Positions 29,749 to 40,657 of a stretch of DNA of 64,000 nt are shown in pieces. A program made the position numbers and the translations under genes. This DNA is from Gracilimonas sp034520725 (GTDB lineage Bacteria > Bacteroidota > Rhodothermia > Balneolales > Balneolaceae): positions 1 through 64,000 of the forward strand of contig JAXHNH010000008.1 of NCBI GenBank assembly GCA_034520725.1, written 5' to 3'. The notes under the pieces are model-generated. The model saw only the letters and a list, made by a program, of their open reading frames with translations, was not told the DNA's origin and did not search any database. The stretch's first letter is position 1. Each line of letters begins with the position of its first letter.

Positions 29749-30632
29749 ATGAAATATTATCTATCTGCCGCTCGTAATAGCTGTCTACATGTATTTGTGG
29801 GCTGTGAACCGGTTCAACAGTCAGCCTGCAGGAGAACGAGGAGCACTTATGATCATTGGGGGAGGAAGCCGTCCGGATGTGATCATCGAGCGAATACTTG
29901 AGGAGTCAGACTTGAGTGATCCTGAGGCGTTTGGCCTTGTATTGACCATGTCCAGCTTCAACCCGGATACATCCGGATTTTACGGCGAGAAGACCTTTCC
30001 GGGACAAATGGATTCGAAAATATGCACTCATTCGATCTGGGAAGAAGGGATAGCGTGACCGCTCGGCGCCCTTGATTCCGTCCGTCGGTGCGGCCTTCAT
30101 GTACATTACCGGCGGCGTCCAAAGTACGTTTTATGCAAGCAGGTTGAGGATCACCCTGAGATCGTGAAAAGCGATTTATGAGGCTCCTGCGAACGGGTCG
30201 GTCATTTCAGGTTCCAGTGCAGGAGCGGCTATTATGAGCCGCATTAATGCTTACCGGTAGATCAGGCAAAACATCGCCGAACACGCGTCTACCTTCTACC
30301 AGTCTTGAGAAGCGATAATCTTGATCACCGGTGAAGGCAACTGGGGCTGGGTCGACCAAATGATAGTGGATAGCAGCATTTTGTGAAACGAGCACGCAAT
30401 AACCGACTTGATCACAGCGGCTCATGGAATATCCGGATCATAAGCGGAATCAAACTCGATGAATCAACGGCTATTTTAGTGAGAGATAATGTCGCGGAAG
30501 GTCGTGGGTTTATCTCGAGGTGCTCGATTTACAGCAATTTCGTAACCATCTGTTACAGAATCAGGACTTCTAAAAGGTGTGGGTCTGAATCTCGATATCT
30601 ATACTGATGGTGATACTTTTACTCTCCATTAA
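29749..30632 (+). CDS. cyanophycinase-like serine peptidase, family S51 (heavily frameshifted)
   Basis: Family landmarks appear in order but in changing frames. GALMIIGGGSRPDVIIERIL gives the first strand. A MYITGGVQS segment follows, then the nucleophile motif VISGSSAGAAIMS, a WVDQ/HFVKRARNN-like stretch, DESTAILVRDN and the C-terminal LNLDIYTDGDTFTLH with a stop at 30632. Cyanophycinases and relatives cut beta-linked aspartyl-arginine dipeptides or other aspartyl peptides. Restored length is about 290 residues. A hydrophobic N-terminus suggests export. At least five indels interrupt it, and the local read quality looks poor. Position right after SusC/SusD suggests it processes an imported polymer or peptide. 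The substrate is inferred, not shown. Confidence 0.7.
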
Positions 30633-30776
30633 GTAAATATCAGTAAAGTCATCGGTTTAAATGAAACTTTTTACAAGCTAATTTCGAAGAAATACTTGAT
30701 TTGGTGTCCAAACTGAACCACACCTTACCAAGCTAGAAGCAACCATTCAGAACTAGACCTGATCTATTTATGAACT

Positions 30777-33304
30777 ATGAGAAGATTTAACGGTACAACG
30801 CTTGCCTGTACTTTTTCAAGTCCTCGCTTCCGGCTCTTGCGGGATGTAAGACAGCAGAAAATGCAGCTGCAGGCGACGTCAATCGTCTCAGCAGTAGCAG
30901 TGCCACGAGTGGCTCAGACAGTGACGATGGTATGAAGAAATTCAGTGACGTCATAACTGATGAAGCTGAAACCGACGAAGGACTATTCAATGTCCATAAA
31001 GTAGATGAAAAATACTACTATGAGATCCCTGATGAGCATTTAGGAAAAGAAATGTTGCTTGTAACACGTGTCGCTAAAACAGCGGACAACGTTGGTTACG
31101 GTGGAGAAAAGCTAAATACTCAGGTTATTCGCTGGGAAAAGAAAGATGACAAGATCTTACTTCGTCACGTTTCATCATGAGAATGTAGCTTCTGAGAAGA
31201 GCCTATCTTATCGAAGCTGTAGAAATTCAAACCTTGAGCCGATCATATCATCATTTGATATTGGAGCGCTGAATCGAGGAGCTCGACGGGTTCTGTCGTG
31301 TCAGAGATCACCAGTCTGTTTTCTTCTGATATTCCTTCACTTAGGCCTGCAAAGCGGCCTGCAGAAAAAGCGTATCAGGTTCGCCGTTTGGATGGCAGCC
31401 GGACATTCATCGAGCATATCAACAGTTACCCTGAGAATGTTGAGGCACGGAATGTATTGACCTATGATGCGGGTAAGCCTGCCGTCAAATTCCTCCACCG
31501 GAACTATCTCTATGGAAGTGAATCACAGTATGATCATGCTTCCGGCTGAGAAGATGACGAGCGCGCGATCTACGATCAGCGCGTTGGATTCTTCAGTGTT
31601 CAGAAAACTGAATATACTGATGATGCCCAACAAGCAAGAGCTATACGCCACATCACCAGGATGGAAATTAGTACCAAAAGATAAAGAAGCTTATAAAGCC
31701 TGGTTAAATGGCGAAAGTGATGAGCTTGTAGAGCCCAAAACCCGATCATCTATTATGTAGATCCTGCCACTCCTGAAAAATGGAGAAAAATGTGCTTCAG
31801 GGTGTGGATGACTGGCAGGTAGCTTTTGAAGCCGCAGGTTTCAAAAATGCCATTATGGGTAAATTACCTCCTACTGAGGAAGAAGATCCTGAATTCAGCC
31901 CGGAAGATGTACGCTATTCTGTGATCCGTTATTTTGCTTCTCCCGTACAAAATGCATACGGCCCTCATGTATCACGATCCCAGATCAGGTCAAATCCTTG
32001 AAAGTGACATTGGCTGGTACCATAATGTGATGAACCTTCTCCGAAACTGGTTCTTTATTCAAACTGCTGCTGCAAATCCGGAAGCACGCGGTGTTGAATT
32101 TGATGATGAGATCATGGGTGAGCTGATCCGATTTGTTTCTGCTCATGAGGTTGGACACACTTTGGGTTTCCCTCATAACTGGGGTTCAAGTTATGCTTAT
32201 ACCGTAGATCAACTCAGAGACCCAGAGTTTACGTCCAACAATGGAACGGCTCCATCCATTATGGATTACGCTCGTTTCAATTATGTTGCTCAGCCCGGTG
32301 ACGGTGTTACCAACTTTTATCCTGCCGTGGGTCCATACGACAAATGGAATGCCAAGTGGGGTTATACATGGTTCCCCGAAGACTGGAGTGAAGATAGGAT
32401 CGAAGAGACCCTTAATGACTGGGCTGGTGGAAAGAGCTGATGACCCGCTTTATTTCTACGGTGCCCAAACCGGATCTAAGATCGATCCGCGTTCTCAGAA
32501 TGAAGATCTGACCAATGATGCAATGGCAGCCGGAGAACTTGGCCTTGCCAACCTTCAGGTGATCACTGAAAACCTCATTGGCTGGACTGAACGCAAGAAG
32601 GAGAGGACTTTGAAGAGCTGCAGCGAGTTATATAACAACGTGATCGGTCAGTGGAACCGTTATATGGGCCATGCTATCTAAGCAATGTAGGCGGTGTATA
32701 CGAAAACCATAAAACCTATGATCAGGAAGGTGTTGTATATGAGCCCGTTCCTGAAGCCACGCAGCGCGAAGCAATGGAATTTCTTCAACAACATGCTTTC
32801 AGTTCACCAACATGGGCATTCAATAAAGCCATCCTGGATCGTGTGAATCAGGCTACAGCTATTGAAAGCTTCCGCGGTGCACAGGCCGGAGTTCTTGGCA
32901 ACCTCGTTGATGGAAGGCGAATAGCCAGACTCATAGAGTTTGAAAGACGTTCTGATCAGGAATACCTACACCGCATTTGAAATGATGGATGATGTTCGTA
33001 ACGGCATCTTCAGCGAAGTTCGTGCCGGCGAGAATATTGACGTTCACCGCCGTGCACTTCAACGTGCCTATGTGGAAGAAATGGAAGACTCTGACTGACA
33101 GAAGAACTGCAAGGCGGCTGGTGGGCCGGCAACTCAGTGAATGTCAGTCAGTCTGATATCCGTTCAAACGTCAGAAACCAGCTTACGATTCTGAACCGTG
33201 ACATCACCAATGCGCTCAGGGCAGGCGGGTTGGATCGGCCGACGCGTACTCACCTGGAAGATGTTCAGGCTCGCATTCAGGATTTACTGGATGGCGATGA
33301 CTAG
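30777..33304 (+). CDS. zinc-dependent metalloprotease, DUF5117/DUF4953 type (frameshifted)
   Basis: A secreted metzincin-like peptidase of the DUF5118/DUF5117/DUF4953 architecture common in Bacteroidota. The N-terminal part reads MKKFSDVITDEAETDEGLFN then GKEMLLVTRVAKT. The middle has KLVPKDKEAYKAW and QVAFEAAGFKNAI. The catalytic motif HEVGHTLGFPHNW (HExxHxxGxxH) lies at about 32142-32180, with a downstream Met-turn-like SIMDYARFNY. The C-terminal helical part ends at 33304. The leader near 30777-30840 is hydrophobic with a likely lipobox but frames switch within it. At least eight breaks are present. Restored length is about 830-840 residues. It probably degrades peptides outside the cell for uptake by the neighbouring SusC/SusD. 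Confidence 0.8.
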
Positions 33305-33337
33305 ATCAGTTTAACTGATAGGTGATGAGCTTTCAAG

Positions 33338-33368
33338 CCCCTCACATTGATTTATGTGAGGGGTTTTT
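33338..33368 (+). terminator. terminator after the metalloprotease
   Basis: Stem cccctcacat / atgtgagggg with a six-base loop is followed by a run of seven T. Confidence 0.88.
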
Positions 33369-33481
33369 TTATGGGCTATGAATCCGACACGCAATACTTT
33401 TTTAACAAGCTGCGAAATCGCTTTAAGTGTCTGAGTTGTTTTTGTAGTTTCGCTTATAAATACTGAACCCAATAGACCGTT

Positions 33482-36400
33482 ATGAAAAATAGAATCGTAC
33501 ATCTTCTCTCTTTAGTTGCAATGCTACTAATGCTGGTGTTTCCGGCACCATCATTGTTGGCTCAGGATCTTAATATGGAACTTCTGAAAGGTATTGAGCC
33601 AAGAAATGTTGGGCCGGCAGGCATGAGTGGCAGGATCACCGCCATTGATGTGGTACAATCAAATACTAATATCATTTATATAGGAGCTGCCTCTGGTGGA
33701 GTCTGGAAATCGGAAAATGCAGGGGTTACCTGGGACCCGATATTTGAGAATTACGGTCCCATGTCAGTTGGTGCTTTGGATATTTACCAGAAGAACCCAA
33801 GTATCATCTGGATGGGTACCGGTGAAGGAAACCCAAGGAACAGTCAAAGCAGTGGAGCCGGTATTTACAGAAGTATTGATGCCGGAAAGTCCTGGGAACT
33901 GATGGGTCTTGAGGAGATCAGAAATATTCACAGAGTACTCATTCACCCGGACGATCCCAACACGGTATATGTCGGAGCTCAGGGTTCTGCCTGGGGCGAC
34001 AGTGAAGAGCTGCGGCGTTTATAAGACAACAGACGGCGGAAAGACCTGGAAGAAGATCCTCTATGTAAACGACCGGACCGGGCGTTGGTGAGATGGTGAT
34101 GGACCCTCGATAATCCAAATAAGCTGCTGGTGAATATGTGGGAGTTCCGGCGCTGGCCATGGGGCTTTGAGTCAGGTGGAGAAGGTTCCTGGTTCAGACA
34201 TGACCGTGGATGGTGGCGGTGACTGGAATGAACTTGGTTCTGAAGACGGTAAACTGCGCGAAGGAGAACTGCGGCCGGATGGGGCTGGCCTTTGCTGCCG
34301 AAGCGATACGGATCTGGCGTATGCTCTGATCGAATCTGAAGGAGAAAACTGCGCAGATTTACAGCAGTGAGGACGGCGGGTACAGCTGGAACCTGATAGA
34401 GAAAGTCAAGAACGATGGCGAGATCGGGAACCGGCCGTTCTACTAATGCTGAGATCTACGTGGATCCCACAAAATGGAAACCGTATCTTACAGTCTGTCT
34501 GCAGCTACCTGTCGGTCAGCGAGGACGGCGGCAGAGTCATTCGAAAGCATGTATCCGTACTACAACTGGGTTCATCCCGATCACCATGCCTTCTGGATCA
34601 ATCCGGACAACCCCAGAGCATATGATAGACGGTAATGACGGTGGTTTGAGCATCCGCCTACGACAGAGGCGTAAGACCTGGAGGTTCGCTGGACGAGCAT
34701 TCCGGTACGGGCAGTTCTATCACGTGAATGTGGACATGGATTACCCGTACAACATCTACGGTGGCATGCAGGACAACGGTACCTGGCAGGGGCCCGCGTA
34801 CGTCTGGAGATCCGGGGATATCAGAAATTCCTATTGGGAAGAACTCTTTTTTGGGGATGGTTTTGATGTGGCCATAGACCAAAGCTCAGGCCGCTATGTA
34901 TATGCGATGTCTCAGCAGGGGAACGTAGGACGAGTGGATACGGAGACCGGGAGCAGTCGCTTTGTGAAACCGCACCATCCGGGATGGAGAAGCGTTGCGC
35001 TTTAACTGGAACTCGGCTATAAACATCAATCCATTTGATGAAAAGACGATCTATTTTGGGAGTCAGTATGTGCACCGAAGCAATGACCGTGGGGAAACCT
35101 GGGAGATCATTTCACCCGATCTTGACGACCAATGATACCACCAAACAAAACCAGCATCTGAGTGGTGGGTTAACGCTCGACGCAACCGGTGCCGAGAACT
35201 ATACAACTATTACGGTTATTGAGCCGAGTTCACTTGAGGAAGGCATTATCTGGGCCGGAACTGATGATGGCAATATTCAGATCACCAGAGATAATGGAGA
35301 GAACTGGACGAATTTGAGAGGAAACCTGAAGGGTGTTCCCGAAGGTAGCTGGGTTTCACAGATCAAAGCCTCGGCTCATAATGAAGGAGAAGCGTTTGCT
35401 GTGATCAATGACTACAGGCGCGATAACTGGACACCGTATCTGTTACATACAACGAATTATGGCAGAAGCTGGAGAAATATAGTAAGTGAAGATCAGGTTG
35501 ATGGGTACTCGTTATCATTTGTTCAGGACCCTGTTGAACCAAATCTGATGTTTCTGGGTACTGAATTCGGCTTATATGTATCTGTTAGATGGAGGTCAGG
35601 ACTGGACAAGATGGGCGAGATAATTACCCAACCGTTTCAACCTACGATATGATCATCCATCCACGAGAGCATGATCTGGTTATCGGAACCTTTGGCCGAT
35701 CATTCTGGGTGATCGATGATATCCGTGCCGTTGCGGGATCTGGCTGCCAACGGAATCGGATGAACTCGAAAAACCGATCAAAGCCTTTTCATCTCCAGAT
35801 GCTTATCTGGCTGAGTGGAGGCAGGCTCGGGGTGTCCGGTTTGCGGCAGATGCCATGTTTGCCGGAGATAACCGCCCATCGGGAGCCCTTTTGAGCTATT
35901 CCGTAAATAAAGATACAATAGAATCGGAGGCAGAAGAGGATGAAGACCTGAAAGTTATGATCGAGATCTTTGATGCTTCGGGTAGCAAGATCAGAACCCT
36001 GGAAAGAACTCCGGAGCATAATGGTCTGAACCGTACCACCTGGGGACTTGGATCATGTCAGGAGTTGAGCGACCAAGCCGAACATTGCGCAAGCCAAATG
36101 ATAATGAACCCGGAGGCCGTGATGTGCTGCCCGGTACCTATAAAGTAAAGTTTACAGCCGGAGAATATTCTGATTCAACGACAGTGAGGGTTCATACAGA
36201 TCCACGTATCGAAATGCCTATTTCAGCACTCAGAAGAACGGCAGAGCTTGAGAAAGAAGTGGAAGCACTGACAAGTTATCTTGCTGAAGCCGTGCAAAAG
36301 CTGGCTCAGGCCAACGAAATTGTTAAGGTGAATGAGAACCTTGCTACTGCTGATGAACGCCCTAAGGAAGAACTAGAAGGTTTCCACCAGGCACAGGATT

Positions 36401-36711
36401 CCATACAGGAAAAATTAGATGATCTATTTGAAACGGTATTCGGAGAAGAATCGGACAAGCAGGGAATTGTTCGGAATCCCGACCCAACTGTCCTGACTCA
36501 TCTATACGCCATAAATCGTTACCTGGGCGGTGATTATGACGGCCCCGGAGCGAGGGAACGCAATTTGCTGCGACAAGCAGAGGAAGCTGTAAATGAGGCT
36601 GTTTCAGCGATCAACGATTTTGTAACTCAGGACTGGCCGGAGTATCAGAGAACAGTAGAAAACTCTGAACTGAGTCCGTTCAAGAAGATCGAACCCGTTA
36701 CAAAAGACTGA
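33482..36711 (+). CDS. VPS10/sortilin-like BNR beta-propeller protein (frameshifted)
   Basis: A secreted protein of about 1,070 residues with signal peptide ending LLAQ. The first 350 residues contain BNR/Asp-box propeller repeats of the form S/T-x-D-x-G-x-x-W: SENAGVTWDPI, SIDAGKSWELM and TTDGGKTWKKI, with RDNGENWTNL and TNYGRSWRNI later on. The C-terminal 200 residues (about 36110-36711) are alpha-helical and end ELSPFKKIEPVTKD. Bacterial relatives are annotated as glycosyl hydrolase or sortilin-like, without proven activity. Breaks occur near 34015, 34150, 34370, 34640, 34990, 35130, 35590, 35740 and 36050. It is the last gene of the SusCD locus and is followed by a dispersed repeat. Confidence 0.78.
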
Positions 36712-36742
36712 ATTCGTTTTTAAAATTACTAACAACCTGTAT

Positions 36743-36923
36743 TTCGAGATAAAATGTTAATAGATAGGTTTAAAAGGACCGTTTTTGGTCATTCCCGTGC
36801 AGACGGGAATCTAATACGTGTATCAGCTTCAGAATCCTATCAACCTATTAGATTTCGGGCATACGCCGCGAAATGACTCTAAATTTTAATAAATGAATGA
36901 TTCTTATATCAAACTGACGTTAA
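36743..36923. repeat. dispersed palindromic repeat, copy 2
   Basis: This is the second copy of the element at 6333-6519, in the same orientation and differing by a few substitutions and a short deletion near 36820. The gtcatt...aatgac core, both hairpins and the inner aatctaata/tattagatt pair are kept. It ends about 35 bp before the likely start of the sterol-desaturase-family gene, so it could carry a promoter or terminate the VPS10-like gene. Confidence 0.85.
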
Positions 36924-36956
36924 ATTTAAGGTGTCACATTTTAATTAAGCAGACCT

Positions 36957-37861
36957 ATGGAAGGATTGATCGAATTTTTGAGAATGTACCTACCACATTC
37001 AGAGCAGGAATTCTTATCGGAGGGATTTTTCTGTTCTGGGTGATTGAAGGGGTATTCCCTTTGTTTGAGTTTGGCTACAAAAAAGTCAGACATGCCGCCC
37101 TGAATCTGATCCTGAATGGTTTCTTTGTGGTCATAGGTTTGGGATTCGCCGGGATTCTGGTGTGGTCTTCTGAGTTTGTAACGGCCAATGAATTTGGTGT
37201 TTTACAGTGGATAGAGATGCCGGTTTTGGCACAGGCAGTAATCGGAGTGATGCTTCTGGATTTCTTTGGGGCTTATCTGATCCACTGGATCGAGCATAAA
37301 GTGAAATTCATGTGGAAATTTCATTTGGTTCATCACAGCGATACCACTGTAGATGTAACCACCGGGTTGCGACATCATCCTGGCGAGGCGGTATTCCGGA
37401 TGATATTTACAATTATTGGGGTCATTGCGATAGGTGCCCCGATCTGGATCATATTCCTGTATCAAAGTATCTCGGCTTTGTTCGCTCACCTTACACATGC
37501 CAATATAAACATGCCCAAGAAGATAGACCGGGCTTTGTCGTGGGTGTTCATAACCCCCCTGATGCATAAGGTTCATCATCATTATGAGCAGCCATTAACG
37601 AATACGAATTATGGCAATATCTTTGCGATCTGGGACCGAATGTTTGGTACCTTTGCAGAGGTAAATGACATCAGTGAATTGAAATACGGGATCGATACGC
37701 ACATGGATCCTAAAGAGAATGATGATCTTGGAAACCTCCTGAAGATACCATTTCAGCCATACCGCCCACCCACTGATGCTAAATTCGCTGAAGATTCTAG
37801 AAATAGAGATCACGAAAGGTGGCATTTAACTAGGTATTTAACTTTTCAGCTTTATTCTTAA
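36957..37861 (+). CDS. sterol desaturase / fatty acid hydroxylase family membrane enzyme
   Basis: A di-iron membrane oxygenase of about 300 residues. Histidine boxes are HWIEHK, LVHHSD, RHHPGE and MHKVHHHYEQP, with membrane helices before and between. An open frame begins at 36893, but its first 11 codons lie within the dispersed repeat. A better start is the ATG at 36957, reading MEGLIEF. Restoring a single T in the run of five near 36973 puts it in frame with ENVPTTFRAGILIGG. The C-terminus (IWDRMFGTF and after) is intact. The substrate is unknown: sterol, carotenoid or fatty acid hydroxylation are all possible. It converges on the PIN-domain gene four bases away. Confidence 0.82.
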
Positions 37862-37865
37862 CTGA

Positions 37866-38302
37866 TTAATTATCCCGAAAAGGATCGATTATCTGTATTG
37901 AATAAATGGTTTGATTATGCTGAAGATCTTCTGAGTAAAGTGTTTTACAACCCGCTTCTAAAGCTGCAGCAATAATGAGTGAATCATAGAATGAAAACTT
38001 AAACTGTTCTTTGATTCCAATGGCTGAATATATGAGATCCTTGCTTGAGTAAACCTGCCACAGTATGGCTGAAAACACTCTTCTATATAGTCTTTCGATT
38101 TCTTGCAGACTCATAGGGGCTTTCGAATTTTCTGTACGCTACGTTGATAAATTCCTGTACAACCTGATAACTGATTACACCGGTCCCCTTCTTCTAATTG
38201 ATGCTTGATTAAATCAGAACCGCTAATTGCCGTTTATATTTATCTGAGCGGTCAAATGAGTAGGCGAAGATGTTGGTATCCAAGAAATGCCTTATCGCTC
38301 AT
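37866..38302 (-). CDS. PIN-domain toxin (VapC-like), frameshifted
   Basis: The likely toxin of a type II toxin-antitoxin pair; PIN domains are Mg-dependent ribonucleases. From the ATG at 38302 it reads MSDKAF, then in the next frame LDTNIFAYSFDRSDKYK with the first catalytic aspartate. VISYQVVQEFINVAYRKFES follows, and the C-terminal SFYDSLIIAAALEAGCKTLYSEDLQ carries the later acidic residues. Restored length is about 140 residues, normal for VapC. Breaks are near 38290, 38210-38160 and 38115. The start overlaps the antitoxin stop by 11 bases, as expected for a coupled pair. Confidence 0.72.
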
Positions 38303-38513
38303 TCATTTCATCCCGTGTAAATTTACCGGCTGAATTAACGTGGTTGAGTTCTTCCATCAATTTACTGTAGGTATTTCCGGCATCATTTTGTTTTGCGTAG
38401 CTGGCTAACCACTCTCTAAACCGTTTATTAAGGCTGGTTTTCTCCTTTAGCTGCTTTGAGCCGGGCTTTTTCAATCAAGTTTTTCGTCTGGCACTGAAGG
38501 TTATATTTTTCAT
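38292..38513 (-). CDS. ribbon-helix-helix-like antitoxin, frameshifted
   Basis: A small protein of about 73 residues directly upstream of the PIN gene. It reads MKNITFSA, then after indels EKL, IEKARLKAA and TSLNKRFREWLASYAKQND, ending KFTRDEMNER. The short strand followed by two basic helices resembles ribbon-helix-helix antitoxins, which bind DNA at the N-terminus and the toxin at the C-terminus. It probably represses its own operon. Two or three one-base indels lie between 38450 and 38490; the remaining 60 codons are open. Confidence 0.62.
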
Positions 38514-38634
38514 AATTCACACGAGTTTAGTGTACACGAAAGTAGCGTGAATAGTAACTGTCTTATTTCAAATTTATTTTGGAACCGGAAACACTGGAGT
38601 TTAGGCGAGTTATGTTTCTTGAAGGACTTATTTT

Positions 38635-40378
38635 TTACCGATGGCCAGATACCAGACTCACAATGATACCAACGCCTACCACAACAAATGTGCCCACCGG
38701 ATTCAACCATAGGAACTCGACGGCCTTGTTATAGCCTTCCGGCATGAGGCTCCATGGGCAGATATGAATGCGTATTCGTCGGCTAGCTGGGCTATAGAAG
38801 AGCCGGTCGAACAGGAAATACCGAAAACATACCTGAGACGAGGCCCACACAGTGCTCCGGTTGCCGGTGGCTCTCTTCACCCAGAGTAGAAGTACAAAGA
38901 CACCCAAGTATCGATCCGATAAAAATAGCTGCCTATCTGGTTGATCAATTCAATGATAGAGCGGGTTTCACCCATCAACAGGGCCGATACTGTGGCTAGA
39001 GGCACCCCCAAAAGAAAGTGACGCTCACGGGATGATTTAACATAGTAAGCCTCGGTATGTACGTCACCTTTCAGTCGCTGATACCAATCCACAATAGAAA
39101 CGGTGGTCAGGGCATTCAGTTCGCTGTCTATGGAGCTGAGGGCAGCAGCGAAAATACCGGCAACGATCAAGCCTACTATACCAACGGGGACAAAATTCAA
39201 AATAAAATATGGGAAGATGTAATTGGTATCGTTTACATCAGCCTGTTTGATCTCTGCTTGCAGAGGATAATTCGTGCATTTCTGGCTTCGTTTAGCATGG
39301 CGTCTGGTTTCAACAAACCGCTGCTGAGTAGCTTTCATTTCTGTTCTGAACGGCCTCGAAGGCGGCATCCTTTCTTGCAAGATGAGCAACCTGATAGTCT
39401 TTCAGGATCTTCTGCTCAGCCAGCTGTTGCTGTTCGGTCTGAGCTACTGGTTCAGTACTGCGGAAGGAAGCAGGAGCCGAATTGAAGATAAAGAAGACAT
39501 AGAGCATGACCCCAAGCAATAGTATAAAGAACTGCATGGGTACTTTTGCATAGGCGGTAAGTAACAACGATTTGCGGGCGTTTTTAACTGAATCTGTGGT
39601 GAGGTAACGCTGAACCTGTGTCTGATCGGTTCCAAAATAGGAGAGCCATCAGGAAGAAAGCGGCGATGACCCCACTCCAGACATTATACTTTTCAGTAAG
39701 ATCAAATTTGAGGTCAAGTGCGGTCAGTTTATCGAGTGAGCCGGCCAGGTATAAAGCCCCATCAAACCCAACTTCCTCAGGCAGGTGATGCCAGATCAGG
39801 CCAAAGCAAAAGATCAGTCCGAACATCATAACTATCATTTGCTTCACGTCGGTATTGATCACTCCGGCAATTCCACCAACCGTGGTGTACATGGTCGCAA
39901 TGATCCCGATGATCAGAATAGTGATGTTCAGTGGAAGTCCAAGTAGAAGTGACAATACGTAAGATGGAGCCGCGATCACAACGCCAAGAGCCAGTCCGCG
40001 GGAGATCAGAAATAAACCGGATGTTGTGAGCCGGGTCTTCAATCCAAACCGCTCCTCAAGTACCTCATAGGCCGTAAAATTCTGCATTTTGCTGAAGAAA
40101 GGAACCAGGAACATGCAGATAAAGATCATGGCAAAAGGAATAGCGAGATAGGTCTGAACGAACCTCATATCCTCAACGTAGGCAATACCGGTTGTGCCAA
40201 TAAAAGTGATGGCGGAGGCCTGTGTGGCCATAACCGAGAGTCCGGCCGCCCACCATGGCATGGATCGGTTTGCAAGGAGGTACCCCTCAATGGTTGACGC
40301 GTCTTTTCCTTTTCGAGTGCCATCCCAAATGGTATAACCCAGGAAGGCAATAAGTACTAACCAATCGATCCAGCTCAT
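38635..40378 (-). CDS. sodium:solute symporter (SSS family), frameshifted
   Basis: A multi-spanning Na+-coupled transporter. The N-terminal 264 residues are intact: SWIDWLVLIAFLGYTIWDGTRKG, then the RSMPWWAAGLSVMATQASAITFIG stretch with the conserved helix-1 region, and repeated hydrophobic helices. The rest is readable in three further frames, with GLIVAGIFAAALSSIDSELNALTTVSIVD as the landmark near helix 8. Breaks lie near 39590, 39340-39390 and 38890. The restored protein has about 580 residues. The transported solute is unknown. A 42-residue membrane protein gene abuts its start. Confidence 0.82.
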
Positions 40379-40507
40379 TTAGGGCAAATTGAAGGTTGAG
40401 GTGAACCAAAAGAAAAGCAGAATATAAACAACACCTAAGATGGCTACGACCGTATAATCGGTTCGCCATGCTTTATCAAATTTTTGGTTAGTGTCTTTTT
40501 CTTCCAT
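40379..40507 (-). CDS. small membrane protein upstream of SSS symporter
   Basis: A 42-residue open frame starts at 40507 (MEEKDTNQKFDKAWRTDY) and stops directly before the symporter ATG, so TAA and ATG are adjacent. After a charged start of 18 residues comes one strongly hydrophobic helix, VVAILGVVYILLFFWF, and a short polar end. Small one-helix partners encoded just ahead of SSS transporters are known in other systems (YhdT with PanF, for instance), so a role as accessory subunit is plausible. No family is assigned. Confidence 0.6.
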   Translation of the reverse strand: MEEKDTNQKFDKAWRTDYTVVAILGVVYILLFFWFTSTFNLP

Positions 40508-40657
40508 GGCAGATAATACCTATTGTGAACTTTTTTTGAAAGTGATTACCAGGATTAGGTCATTAACTTCTTCAAAATTCATCCGTGTTTCCAATTTCAC
40601 CAGTATGCTTCTATATTCGGTGCGGCTCATTAACATAAAAAAGAGACGAACTCCTCA

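Noticed and set aside
36893..36956. Start of the sterol-desaturase gene at 36893
   Set aside because: These codons lie largely in the dispersed repeat; the ATG at 36957 gives a better N-terminus once a one-base indel is assumed.
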